From positions 1 through 42,953 of the forward strand of contig DATKYN010000137.1 of assembly GCA_035528435.1 (NCBI GenBank): a stretch of DNA of 42,953 bases, given 5' to 3'. The notes under the pieces were generated by a model that was given only the letters and a program-made list of their open reading frames with translations, was not told where the DNA came from and did not search any database. The DNA is from SG8-40 sp035528435. GTDB taxonomy: Bacteria; Pseudomonadota; Gammaproteobacteria; Burkholderiales; Eutrophovitaceae. Of this stretch, positions 7,686 through 16,269 are shown in pieces. The position numbers and the translations under genes were made by a program. The stretch's first letter is position 1; each line of letters begins with the position of its first letter.

Positions 7686-8162
7686 CTAGATGTACTTGAC
7701 GTCAAGAATCTCGTATTCCTTGACGCCACCCGGCGCCACTACCTCGGCAACATCACCGGCGTACTTACCAATCAACGCGCGTGCAATCGGGGAGCTCACG
7801 GAAATTTTCCCGGTCTTGATATCGGCCTCGTCTTCACCGACTATCTGGTAGGTGACACTGGCGCCACCGTCCACATCCTCCAGCTCGATGGTCGCGCCAA
7901 ATACGCATCGCCCGTCCACATCCAGGCTGGCCGGATCGATCACCTGGGCATTGGAGAGCTTGCCCTCCACCTCCAGAATCCGCCCCTCGACAAAGCTTTG
8001 ACGCTCTTTTGCAGCATCGTATTCAGCATTCTCCGAAAGATCGCCGTGGGCGCGCGCTTCCTGGATCGACGCAATCACCGAAGGCCGCTCGACGGTCTTC
8101 AGCTGCCGCAACTCCTCGCGCAATTTCTCAGCGCCTTTCACGGTCAATGGGACCTTGTTCAT
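7686..8162 (-). CDS. greA: Transcription elongation factor GreA
   Basis: GreA inserts a coiled-coil into the RNA polymerase secondary channel and stimulates cleavage of backtracked RNA. The 158-residue length is standard. The N-terminal coiled-coil (about 10-75) carries the tip motif AHGDLSENAEYDAAKE with the acidic residues that position Mg. The C-terminal FKBP-like domain ends with PGGVKEYEILDVKYI. It lies 85 bp downstream of carB, a conserved neighbourhood, and is followed by the DUF4149 gene. Confidence 0.97.
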   Translation of the reverse strand: MNKVPLTVKGAEKLREELRQLKTVERPSVIASIQEARAHGDLSENAEYDAAKERQSFVEGRILEVEGKLSNAQVIDPASLDVDGRCVFGATIELEDVDGGASVTYQIVGEDEADIKTGKISVSSPIARALIGKYAGDVAEVVAPGGVKEYEILDVKYI

Positions 8163-8247
8163 AACAAACCCTCAATAAATTACCCGACAGCCATTACGAT
8201 CGCAGCGGCCGGGAAACGCTCAAACCATCACAACTCAACGTTCTGAA

Positions 8248-11200
8248 TTAAAGTAACGCGTGAAGTTTCTGCACCGAATACACGCGCATTTCCTGCATGC
8301 CCTGCATTCCTGCACAGGCGGCGCGCGCACCAGCCATCGTCGTGAAATAGGTGACGCGGCCCTGCAAAGCTGACCGGCGAATGGAGTAGGAATCCTGAAT
8401 CGATGCCCGGCGCTCGTCAACCGTGTTAATGATCATCGCGACCTCGCCGTTCTTGATCATGTCGACAATATGCGGGCGCCCTTCCATGACCTTGTTGACC
8501 GGCTTGACGTCCAGCCCTGCCGCAGCAAGCGCAGACGCCGTGCCCCGCGTTGCGATCAAGGAAAAGCCAAGCGCGTCCAGCATGCGCCCGATCTCCACGA
8601 CCTTGTCCTTGTCCGAGTTTCTTACGCTAAGAAACACGCTGCCACTTTGTGGCAGCCTGACACCTGCCGCCAACTGCGCCTTGACGAACGCTTCAGCGAA
8701 CGTCTCGCCCACTCCCATCACTTCACCGGTAGATTTCATTTCCGGTCCAAGAATCGTGTCGACTCCGGGAAACTTGATAAACGGAAACACTGCCTCCTTC
8801 ACCGAGAAGTAAGGAGGAACGACTTCGTCAGTCGCGCCTTGCGATTCAAGTGTTTGGCCAGCCATGCAACGCGCAGATATCTTTGCCAGCGGCGAGCCGG
8901 TTGCTTTCGAAACGTACGGAACAGTGCGGGACGCCCGTGGATTGACTTCAAGCACATAGACCGTGTCGCCCTGAATCGCGTACTGGACATTCATCAAACC
9001 GACAACGTTAAGCGCGCCCGCCATTGCCACGGTCTGCGCGCGCAACTCCTTCTGCGTTTCTTCTGACAGGCTGAATGGTGGCAACGAGCATGCCGAATCA
9101 CCACTGTGCACGCCGGCCTGTTCTATGTGTTCCATTATTCCGCCAATGACCACTCGCGTGCCATCAGACACGGCATCGACATCCACTTCAATTGCGTCAT
9201 TGAGAAAACGGTCCAGCAATACCGGGCTGTCGTTGCTGACCTTGACCGCTTCGCGCATATAGCGCTCCAGGTCTGATTGCTGATGAACGATTTCCATCGC
9301 CCGGCCTCCCAGTACGTAGGACGGGCGCACGACCAGCGGGTAGCCGATCTCCTGCGCCATTTCAATCGCTTCGCCAGGATCGCGAGCGGTGCGATTCGGC
9401 GGTTGCTTGAGCCCGAGCCCCTGAAGCATCTGCTTGAAGCGCTCGCGGTCTTCGGCACAATCAATCATGTCGGGGCTGGTACCAATGATCGGAACCCCGT
9501 TCGCATGCAACCCTTCCGCCAGCTTGAGTGGCGTCTGTCCACCGTACTGGACGATGACGCCAAACGGCTTTTCAATCGCCACGATCTCGAGCACGTCCTC
9601 CAGCGTCAGGGGCTCGAAGTACAAACGATCCGAAGTGTCGTAGTCAGTCGACACGGTTTCGGGGTTGCAATTGACCATGATCGTTTCGAAACCGTCTTCG
9701 CGCAGCGCCAGCGCTGCATGCACACAGCAATAGTCAAATTCGATTCCCTGGCCGATACGGTTTGGCCCGCCGCCCAGGACCATGATTTTCTTGTTCGTTG
9801 ACGGTCGCGATTCGCATTCTTCCTCATAAGTGGAATACATGTACGCGGTTCTGGTATCGAACTCGGCCGCGCACGTATCAACGCGCTTGTACACCGGGCG
9901 CACGCCAAGTTCGTGACGCCGGGTGCGCACAGATTCCTCTGTTTCGCCAAGCAGCTTCGCCAGCCTGCGATCGGAAAACCCTTTCCGCTTGAGGGCCAAC
10001 AGGCCAGGGCCGTCAAGCTCACTGACCCGGCGCCCCGCCAGTGCCGTTTCTTCACGCACGATGTCCTCGATCTGGGCCAGGAACCATGGATCAATTCGCG
10101 TGAACTGATGCGCTTCTTCCAGACTCATTCCGATGCGGAACGCATCCGCCAGGTACAGAATGCGTTCCGACTCCGGCTCACCCAACTCGGTTTCAATTTC
10201 CTGGCGATCGTTCGATCGCGAGTCGAAGCCGTCGATTCCCGTTTCCAGGCCGCGCAGCGCCTTTTGCATGGATTCCTGAAAGGTGCGCCCCATTGCCATC
10301 ACTTCGCCCACGGATTTCATCTGCGTGGTCAGGTGGGGATCGGCCTGCGGGAATTTCTCGAATGCGAACCGCGGTATCTTGGTTACGACGTAGTCAATGG
10401 ACGGCTCAAACGAAGCCGGGGTCGCGCCACCGGTGATGTCGTTGCTCAGTTCGTCCAGGGTGTAGCCAACAGCCAGCTTGGCCGCGATCTTCGCGATCGG
10501 GAAGCCGGTCGCCTTGGATGCCAGCGCCGAGGAGCGCGAGACCCGGGGATTCATCTCGATGATCGTCATGCGCCCATCAGCCGGGTTGATCGCAAACTGC
10601 ACATTGGAACCACCAGTGTCCACACCGATCTCGCGCAACACAGCGATCGATGCGTTACGCATGATTTGATATTCCTTGTCGGTGAGCGTCTGCGCGGGCG
10701 CCACCGTGATCGAATCGCCGGTATGAATCCCCATCGGATCGAGATTCTCGATCGAGCAGATGATGATGCAGTTGTCCTTGCAATCGCGCACCACCTCCAT
10801 TTCGAACTCTTTCCAGCCGATTACGGACTCCTCCACCAGCACTTCGCTCGTTGGAGAAGCATCGAGCCCGCGTTCGACAATATCGACGAATTCTTCGCGG
10901 TTGTACGCAATCCCGCCACCGGTGCCACCCAGCGTAAACGAGGGCCGGATGATGGACGGAAAACCAATCGTCGTCTGAACCTGCAGCGCCTCCTCCATGC
11001 TGTGCGCAACCATGGAACGCGGGCTGGCCAGTCCGATCTTGCTCATCGCGGCCTTGAATTTTTCGCGGTCCTCGGCCTTGTCGATTGCCTCCTTGTTGGC
11101 GCCGATCATCTCGACGCCATGCTTTTCAAGCACTCCATTGCGCACCAGATCAAGCGCACAGTTCAGCGCGGTCTGCCCGCCCATGGTTGGCAACAGCACA

Positions 11201-11451
11201 TCGGGGTGTTCCACCTCAATGACTTTCTCGATCATCTGCCAGGTAATAGGCTCGATGTAGGTAACGTCAGCCAACTCCGGGTCAGTCATGATGGTTGCCG
11301 GGTTGGAGTTCACCAGAATGACGCGATAACCTTCCTCGCGCAGCGCCTTGCAAGCCTGCGCTCCCGAGTAATCGAATTCACATGCCTGGCCAATGACAAT
11401 CGGCCCTGCACCGATGATCAGAACGGATTTAATGTCGCTGCGTTTGGGCAT
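8248..11451 (-). CDS. carB: Carbamoyl-phosphate synthase large subunit
   Basis: CarB makes carbamoyl phosphate from bicarbonate, ATP and ammonia delivered by CarA, supplying arginine and pyrimidine synthesis. The 1067-residue protein has the usual duplicated layout. The first carboxy-phosphate ATP-grasp half begins MPKRSDIKSVLIIGAGPIVI, with GFPSIIRPSFTLGGTGGG. An oligomerisation region follows. The second, carbamoyl-phosphate half has GYPLVVRPSYVLGGRAMEIV, and the C-terminal MGS-like allosteric domain covers about the last 130 residues. It follows carA by 33 bp. A very long open frame on the opposite strand (9913-11916) is a codon-bias shadow. Confidence 0.98.
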   Translation of the reverse strand: MPKRSDIKSVLIIGAGPIVIGQACEFDYSGAQACKALREEGYRVILVNSNPATIMTDPELADVTYIEPITWQMIEKVIEVEHPDVLLPTMGGQTALNCALDLVRNGVLEKHGVEMIGANKEAIDKAEDREKFKAAMSKIGLASPRSMVAHSMEEALQVQTTIGFPSIIRPSFTLGGTGGGIAYNREEFVDIVERGLDASPTSEVLVEESVIGWKEFEMEVVRDCKDNCIIICSIENLDPMGIHTGDSITVAPAQTLTDKEYQIMRNASIAVLREIGVDTGGSNVQFAINPADGRMTIIEMNPRVSRSSALASKATGFPIAKIAAKLAVGYTLDELSNDITGGATPASFEPSIDYVVTKIPRFAFEKFPQADPHLTTQMKSVGEVMAMGRTFQESMQKALRGLETGIDGFDSRSNDRQEIETELGEPESERILYLADAFRIGMSLEEAHQFTRIDPWFLAQIEDIVREETALAGRRVSELDGPGLLALKRKGFSDRRLAKLLGETEESVRTRRHELGVRPVYKRVDTCAAEFDTRTAYMYSTYEEECESRPSTNKKIMVLGGGPNRIGQGIEFDYCCVHAALALREDGFETIMVNCNPETVSTDYDTSDRLYFEPLTLEDVLEIVAIEKPFGVIVQYGGQTPLKLAEGLHANGVPIIGTSPDMIDCAEDRERFKQMLQGLGLKQPPNRTARDPGEAIEMAQEIGYPLVVRPSYVLGGRAMEIVHQQSDLERYMREAVKVSNDSPVLLDRFLNDAIEVDVDAVSDGTRVVIGGIMEHIEQAGVHSGDSACSLPPFSLSEETQKELRAQTVAMAGALNVVGLMNVQYAIQGDTVYVLEVNPRASRTVPYVSKATGSPLAKISARCMAGQTLESQGATDEVVPPYFSVKEAVFPFIKFPGVDTILGPEMKSTGEVMGVGETFAEAFVKAQLAAGVRLPQSGSVFLSVRNSDKDKVVEIGRMLDALGFSLIATRGTASALAAAGLDVKPVNKVMEGRPHIVDMIKNGEVAMIINTVDERRASIQDSYSIRRSALQGRVTYFTTMAGARAACAGMQGMQEMRVYSVQKLHALL

Positions 11452-11484
11452 AGGAAATTGTTTGTGTGCTCGGTATCTGACGAT

Positions 11485-12630
11485 TCAATCGGTGCGCCTG
11501 CGCTCATCGATCATCGTTACAAACCGATCGAACAGATAGTCGACGTCGTGCGGACCCGGGCTCGCCTCCGGGTGGCCCTGGAAACAGAATGCCGGTTTGT
11601 CACGGCGCTCAAAGCCCTGCAGACTGCCGTCGAACAACGAGACGTGGGTCACCCGTGCACTGTCCGGAAGGCTCGCGGCGTCAACGGCAAAACCGTGATT
11701 CTGACTGGTAATCATGACCTTACCGGTATCGACGTCCTGCACCGGGTGATTGGCGCCATGGTGGCCGAATTTCATCTTGACCGTGCGAGCGCCGGTCGCC
11801 AGCGCAAGCAACTGATGACCAAGGCAGATACCGAACAGCGGCATGCCCGCATCGAGCAATTCGCGAATTGCGCCGATAGCGTAGGAACACGGTTCCGGGT
11901 CGCCAGGTCCATTTGAAAGGAAAACACCGTCGGGTTTGAGCTCCATTACCGCGCTGACACTGGTCTGAGCCGGAACAACGGTGATGCGGCAGCCACGTGA
12001 AGCAAGCATGCGCAGGATGTTGCGCTTTACGCCGAAATCGTAAGCGACAACATGCCGCTGCGTTTGCCCCGAACGACCGTAGCCGGCTCCAAGCGCCCAC
12101 TCCGTTTCCCGCCATTCGTAGGGCTCTCGGCAGCTGACGACTTTCGCGAGATCCATTCCCGCCAGCCCCGGAAAGGCCCGGGCCTTGGCCAGGGCTGCTT
12201 CCTCGTCAATGTCACCGGCCATCAAACAAGCGTTCAGCGCACCTTTTTCACGGAGTATCCGTGTCAGTTTTCGTGTATCGATACCGGAAATAGCCGGCAC
12301 ATCGTGTTCGGCCAGCCAGTTCTCCAGCTTCCGATCCATTCGGAAGTTGCTCGGCTGCACCGGAAGTTCCCGGATCACCAGTCCCGCTGCATTGATCCCG
12401 CCAGACTCCATATCCTCCGGATTGATGCCGACGTTACCAATATGCGGGTAAGTCAGCGTCACGATCTGTCGCGTGTACGACGGATCCGTGAGGATCTCCT
12501 GGTAACCGGTCATGGCGGTGTTGAATACGACTTCGCCGCTCTCACTGGTCTGCGCGCCGATAGATATGCCGCGGAATACCGTGCCATCTGAAAGCACGAG
12601 CACGGCGGGTCTATTTAATGGCGCAGACAA
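11485..12630 (-). CDS. carA: Carbamoyl-phosphate synthase small (glutaminase) subunit
   Basis: CarA hydrolyses glutamine and passes ammonia through a tunnel to CarB. The 381-residue protein has the N-terminal small-subunit domain and a C-terminal class I amidotransferase domain. The nucleophile is Cys269 in FGICLGHQ, and the His353/Glu355 pair lies in QGHPEASPGP. SNGPGDP (about 239-245) forms the oxyanion region. It heads the carAB unit. A near-consensus promoter (12743-12772) and a stable hairpin (12702-12729) lie in its leader. Confidence 0.97.
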   Translation of the reverse strand: MSAPLNRPAVLVLSDGTVFRGISIGAQTSESGEVVFNTAMTGYQEILTDPSYTRQIVTLTYPHIGNVGINPEDMESGGINAAGLVIRELPVQPSNFRMDRKLENWLAEHDVPAISGIDTRKLTRILREKGALNACLMAGDIDEEAALAKARAFPGLAGMDLAKVVSCREPYEWRETEWALGAGYGRSGQTQRHVVAYDFGVKRNILRMLASRGCRITVVPAQTSVSAVMELKPDGVFLSNGPGDPEPCSYAIGAIRELLDAGMPLFGICLGHQLLALATGARTVKMKFGHHGANHPVQDVDTGKVMITSQNHGFAVDAASLPDSARVTHVSLFDGSLQGFERRDKPAFCFQGHPEASPGPHDVDYLFDRFVTMIDERRRTD

Positions 12631-12701
12631 GGCAACTCCCAGGCAAAACTAGCGAGGCAAACCACTCATCAGGCGGGGCGTTGAGCGGGCTGCACGTACG
12701 A

Positions 12702-12729
12702 AAGCGGGAGGGGCGAACCCCTCCCGCTT
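12702..12729 (-). other. Stable 12-bp UUCG-loop hairpin in the carAB leader
   Basis: Perfect 12-bp stem (12702-12713 pairing with 12718-12729) with loop TTCG on the minus strand. It begins only some 7 nt after the start point predicted from the promoter at 12743-12772, so it would sit at the very 5' end of carAB mRNA. It could alternatively be the dapB terminator, but on the minus strand it is followed only by TTTCG rather than a U tract. Confidence 0.75.
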
Positions 12730-12742
12730 CGGAATTTGCGCA

Positions 12743-12772
12743 ATTATAGCCCTGACCCCGCCGCCGCTTCAA
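12743..12772 (-). promoter_or_regulatory. Predicted sigma70 promoter for carAB
   Basis: On the minus strand, TTGAAG (12767-12772) is followed after 18 bp by a perfect TATAAT (12743-12748). Transcription would start near 12736, giving a leader of about 105 nt before the carA ATG at 12630. It lies about 65 bp beyond the dapB stop codon. Confidence 0.65.
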
Positions 12773-12836
12773 TGTCAGACCGGCTCCTGGTCCGATTTCA
12801 ACGAATAAACACCGGCGCCCGCATACTCAGGCCTGC

Positions 12837-13643
12837 TCAACTCAGACCGAGCACGTCCTGCATGTCGAACAAGCCGTTGTCCTTTCCGGCCAGATAGCGC
12901 GCAGCCCTCAACGCCCCAAGCGCGAAGGTGGCCCGGCTGGAGGCTTTATGGGTGATTTCAATACGTTCGCCAGTGCCGGCAAACATGGCTGTGTGATCAC
13001 CGACGATGTCACCCCCGCGCATCGTGGCAAAACCAATTGTTGAGGGCTTGCGCTCGCCAGTGACACCTTCGCGGCCATATACGGCGCACGATTTGAGGTC
13101 TCTGCCAAGGGCATCAGCGATTACCTCACCCATTCGTAGCGCCGTTCCGGATGGCGCATCGACCTTGTGCCGATGATGCGCTTCGACAATCTCGATGTCG
13201 TAACCTTCGGCGAGAACCCTGGCCGCGACATCAAGAAGCTTGAACACCAGGTTAACGCCGACACTCATGTTCGGCGCCAGCACCATCGCGGTGCTCTTCG
13301 CGGCCACATCTAGCCGCGACCGGTGTTCCTCTGTCATGCCAGTCGTGCCGATAACCATCTTGACGCCGTGGCGGGCGCAGATTTCCAGATGCTGCATTGT
13401 GCCTTCCGGACGAGTGAAATCCACCAGCACGTCGCAGCCGGGAATGACCGCCTCCACATCAGCGGAAATATGAACACCGTTCGGCGCGCCGATCAACTCG
13501 CCCGCATCCTTGCCAACGAACGAACTGTCCGGGTGTTCCAGAGCGGCCTTGAGCCGGAAGTCCGAAGACTGCGCGACGGCTTCGATCAGCGCCCGGCCCA
13601 TTCTTCCGGCACTGCCGGCAATCGCAATATGTTGTATGGACAT
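12837..13643 (-). CDS. dapB: 4-hydroxy-tetrahydrodipicolinate reductase
   Basis: DapB reduces the cyclic intermediate of the diaminopimelate/lysine pathway with NAD(P)H, supporting peptidoglycan cross-links. The 268-residue protein opens with the Rossmann motif AIAGSAGRMGR (about 7-17). It carries the catalytic/substrate segment EAHHRHKVDAPSGTA (about 154-168), with His156/157/159 and Lys160. The frame is open 50 codons further upstream. I chose the ATG at 13643 because it gives the family N-terminus MSIQHIAIAGSAGRMG, and a GGAG lies about 11 nt before it. The gene follows bamE by 28 bp. Confidence 0.96.
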   Translation of the reverse strand: MSIQHIAIAGSAGRMGRALIEAVAQSSDFRLKAALEHPDSSFVGKDAGELIGAPNGVHISADVEAVIPGCDVLVDFTRPEGTMQHLEICARHGVKMVIGTTGMTEEHRSRLDVAAKSTAMVLAPNMSVGVNLVFKLLDVAARVLAEGYDIEIVEAHHRHKVDAPSGTALRMGEVIADALGRDLKSCAVYGREGVTGERKPSTIGFATMRGGDIVGDHTAMFAGTGERIEITHKASSRATFALGALRAARYLAGKDNGLFDMQDVLGLS

Positions 13644-13671
13644 AGTCAAGAAAACTCCAAAGCCAGGTGAC

Positions 13672-14019
13672 CTATTGTGATTCGGCGTTGTCCTGTAATT
13701 GCACGCCCTCCCCGACAAGCACGACGTCGCCGCCGATACGAACCAGCTTGTTGTCAGCAAACTCGAGCGTAACCCCGCGTTCCCGGTCGACATCTCCGGG
13801 CTTACCGGTCAAATAAACGTAATCCCACCGGTCCGGGTGGAACGGATCGATCACCAGCGGTGTTCCCATGGCAAACAGAACCTGATCACGGGTCATTTCC
13901 ATTTTCAGCCTGGACACCATTTCCTGATCCACGTAATTGCCCTGCTGCACATCGATTTTGTACGGCACCAGAAAGCAGCCCGATATCAGCAGCGGAATCA
14001 GAAGAAAAAGGAATCGCAT
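13672..14019 (-). CDS. bamE: Outer-membrane assembly lipoprotein BamE (OmlA/SmpA family)
   Basis: BamE is a small lipoprotein of the Bam complex, which inserts beta-barrel proteins into the outer membrane. The 115-residue precursor has a lipoprotein signal with lipobox LISGC, placing the lipidated Cys at residue 15. The SmpA/OmlA fold follows, with the family's VSRLKMEMTRDQVLFAMGTP and DRWDYVYLTGKP segments. It diverges from fur, as the omlA-fur pair does in many proteobacteria, and precedes dapB on the same strand. Confidence 0.94.
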   Translation of the reverse strand: MRFLFLLIPLLISGCFLVPYKIDVQQGNYVDQEMVSRLKMEMTRDQVLFAMGTPLVIDPFHPDRWDYVYLTGKPGDVDRERGVTLEFADNKLVRIGGDVVLVGEGVQLQDNAESQ

Positions 14020-14060
14020 AATCTATGGAGAACGCGCTTTGGCCTCAAGGGCCGACGCGG

Positions 14061-14089
14061 TAGGCAAGCCAATCCAAAGCCGATATGAT
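14061..14089 (+). promoter_or_regulatory. Tentative fur promoter
   Basis: TAGGCA (14061-14066) is followed after 17 bp by TATGAT (14084-14089), about 28 bp before the fur ATG. The -35 is weak and no clear Fur box is seen next to it, so this is only a candidate. Confidence 0.3.
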
Positions 14090-14116
14090 AAGTCATTCAA
14101 CCATGCGTGTTGTCAA

Positions 14117-14554
14117 ATGAAAACGCCTCAAGACCTGAAGAGTATTGGGCTGAAGGCGACGCTGCCCCGGCTAAAAATTCTCAACCTGTTCGAGAACAGT
14201 GATGAGCGCCATCTGACAGCCGAGGATGTCTACAAGCTGCTGCTCAACGATGGGATGGAAATCGGGCTGGCGACCATCTACCGGGTACTGACCCAGTTTG
14301 AGCAGGCCGGGCTGCTGATCCGCCATCATTTCGAGTCGGGAAAAGCTGTATTCGAACTCGATCACGGTGACCATCATGACCATCTGGTGTGCATTCAGTG
14401 CGGGCACGTCGAAGAGTTCTACGATGAGGAGATCGAGCGTCGTCAGTCCCGGATAGCCGAGGAGCGGGGTTTCAGCATTCAGGAACACTCGCTCCATCTC
14501 TATGCCGACTGCCTGCGGCCGGACTGCGACAACAAGAAGCAGACTGGCGACTAG
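14117..14554 (+). CDS. fur: Ferric uptake regulator Fur
   Basis: Fur is a metal-dependent transcription repressor of iron acquisition genes. The 145-residue protein has an N-terminal winged helix (about 1-84, including ATIYRVLTQFEQAGLL) and a C-terminal dimerisation and metal domain. That domain has HHDHLVCIQC (86-95), the Cys92-X2-Cys95 pair, and a second Cys132-X4-Cys137 pair matching the structural zinc site. The frame is open upstream, but only the ATG at 14117 gives the family start MKTPQDLKSIGLKATLPR. It converges on recN, with 48 bp between the genes. Confidence 0.96.
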   Translation: MKTPQDLKSIGLKATLPRLKILNLFENSDERHLTAEDVYKLLLNDGMEIGLATIYRVLTQFEQAGLLIRHHFESGKAVFELDHGDHHDHLVCIQCGHVEEFYDEEIERRQSRIAEERGFSIQEHSLHLYADCLRPDCDNKKQTGD

Positions 14555-14596
14555 ACAATCGCGCGGGGCTAGACCCAGCGCCGCAATCAATTGTCT
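14553..14596. terminator. Weak inverted repeat between convergent fur and recN
   Basis: AGACAAT (14553-14559) and ATTGTCT (14590-14596) are exact inverted repeats. They flank a GC-rich stretch that can form a second, imperfect stem (GGGGCT with AGCGCC). There is no T run. It fills the whole gap between the two converging genes, so a bidirectional terminator is possible but unproven. Confidence 0.3.
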
Positions 14597-14602
14597 GCAA
14601 GA

Positions 14603-16258
14603 TCAGACGTTGGCGAGAAGCTCGGCGGCATGCTTGCGGGTCGTGTCGGTTATCTTGACGCCACCGAGCATTCGCGCAATTTCTTCAATCCGGTCTTTGT
14701 CGGCGAGCAATTCGACGGTGCTCAACGCGCTTCCGCCGCGCATCTGCTTGGCAACACGCAACTGCCGGGCGCCATTGGCTGCGACCTGCGGCAAATGCGT
14801 GACACACATTACCTGATGGCGGTCGCCCAGCGATCTGAGCATGCGACCGACAATTTCTGCAACGCCGCCGCCAATTCCCACGTCAACCTCGTCAAATATC
14901 AGCGTCGGCACCTGCGCGATTTCCGTTGTTATCGTTTCGATCGCGAGCGATATTCTCGACAGCTCCCCGCCTGAAGCAATTTTCGCAAGTGAGCGCGGTG
15001 GCGAACCGGCATGTCCTGCGACGCGGAACTCTACTTGCTCGAGCCCATACGAAGCGCACTCATCGAGGCCGGTCAGAACGACCTCGAAGGCCCCACCCTG
15101 CATCGCTAGCGTCTGCATTGCTTCACTGACTTTTCGAGAAAGCTTGCGACCCGCTTTGGCTCTCCTGGAAGACAGCTCAGCGGCAAGTTTCAGACAGGCC
15201 TCGCGCGCTTGCGTCTCACGCTCCTGCAGCGCCTGGGCATCAAGGCTGGTCGCGAGGTCGTCCAGGCGCTCCTTCGACTCGTCGAGCAATCCCGGCAGAT
15301 TCTCGGGCTTGGTCCGGTATTTCCTGGCGATCGTGTGAATGGCTTCAAGCCGGTCATTGACTTCACGCAGCCGTTGCGGGTCGACTTCAAGTCGCTGCTG
15401 GTAATGCCTCAGACTGTAGACTGCTTCCTGAAGCTGAATCTGCGCGGACTCGATCGTGTCCAGCATTTCGCGCAAATCGGGGTCGTAGTCAACGAGTGCG
15501 GCCAATCTTGAGTGCACACTCGACACGGTCGCCAGTGCTGCCGCGTCATCGTCAGACAACATCTGCATGGCATACCCGGCCGCTTCGACCAGGCTCGCCG
15601 AATGCGCCAACCGCGTTTGCTCCGTGGAGATCTCACGCCATTCATCGTTGCGAAAGGCCAGCGTCTCGAGTTCGGCGACCTGCCACTCGAGTTGCTCACG
15701 CTCTCGAGCGACTGCTTCCGCATCACCCAGAGCTGCGGCGCGTTTGTGCTTTGCTGCCTGCCATGCTCCCCAGGCTTCAGCTACTTGTCGCGCAACCTGA
15801 GTCGCACCAGCGTAGGCATCGAGCAGGCTGCGCTGGGACTGCGGCCTGGATAAGGATTGGTGTTCGTGCTGGCCGTGTATATCAACGAGTTGCTCGCCGA
15901 GCATGCGAAGCTGCTGGATTGTGACCGGCCTGCCATTAATCCAGGCTCGCGAACGACCGGACGAGTCGATTACCCGCCGCAGCAAACACTGCGCATCTTC
16001 AGCAAGCTCGTTCTCATCCAGAAACTGCTGCGCAGAACCAGTGTCCGACAAAACGAACTCGGCACTGATATCGGACTTGTCACAGCCTTGCCTCACGAGG
16101 CTGGCATCCGCGCGCTCGCCCAGCACCATGGCCAGTGCATCGATCATGATGGATTTTCCCGCCCCGGTTTCACCAGTGAGGACGGTGAATCCCTTATCGA
16201 ACTCCAGGGCGAGACGATCGACCAGCACGAAATCGCGAATGTCGAGGCGGCAAAGCAC
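14603..16258 (-). CDS. recN: DNA repair protein RecN
   Basis: RecN is an SMC-like ATPase that acts early in double-strand break repair. The 551-residue protein has the N-terminal Walker A GETGAGKS (29-36), a long central coiled-coil region rich in Gln, Glu, Arg and Leu, the ABC signature SGGELSRISLAI (about 425-440) and Walker B LIFDEVDVGIGG soon after. The start MLCRLDIRDFVLVD matches the family. It lies 11 bp after nadK on the same strand, a frequent pairing. Confidence 0.96.
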   Translation of the reverse strand: MLCRLDIRDFVLVDRLALEFDKGFTVLTGETGAGKSIMIDALAMVLGERADASLVRQGCDKSDISAEFVLSDTGSAQQFLDENELAEDAQCLLRRVIDSSGRSRAWINGRPVTIQQLRMLGEQLVDIHGQHEHQSLSRPQSQRSLLDAYAGATQVARQVAEAWGAWQAAKHKRAAALGDAEAVAREREQLEWQVAELETLAFRNDEWREISTEQTRLAHSASLVEAAGYAMQMLSDDDAAALATVSSVHSRLAALVDYDPDLREMLDTIESAQIQLQEAVYSLRHYQQRLEVDPQRLREVNDRLEAIHTIARKYRTKPENLPGLLDESKERLDDLATSLDAQALQERETQAREACLKLAAELSSRRAKAGRKLSRKVSEAMQTLAMQGGAFEVVLTGLDECASYGLEQVEFRVAGHAGSPPRSLAKIASGGELSRISLAIETITTEIAQVPTLIFDEVDVGIGGGVAEIVGRMLRSLGDRHQVMCVTHLPQVAANGARQLRVAKQMRGGSALSTVELLADKDRIEEIARMLGGVKITDTTRKHAAELLANV

Positions 16259-16269
16259 GATATAGGGGG

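Noticed and set aside
9913..11916. Long plus-strand open frame of 667 codons opposite carB
   Set aside because: It lies entirely antisense to carB and carA, has no family motif, and is explained by codon bias in GC-rich coding DNA.
13644..13793. 50-residue N-terminal extension of DapB
   Set aside because: It overlaps bamE and its sequence is unlike any DapB. The ATG at 13643 gives the Rossmann start and has a ribosome binding site.
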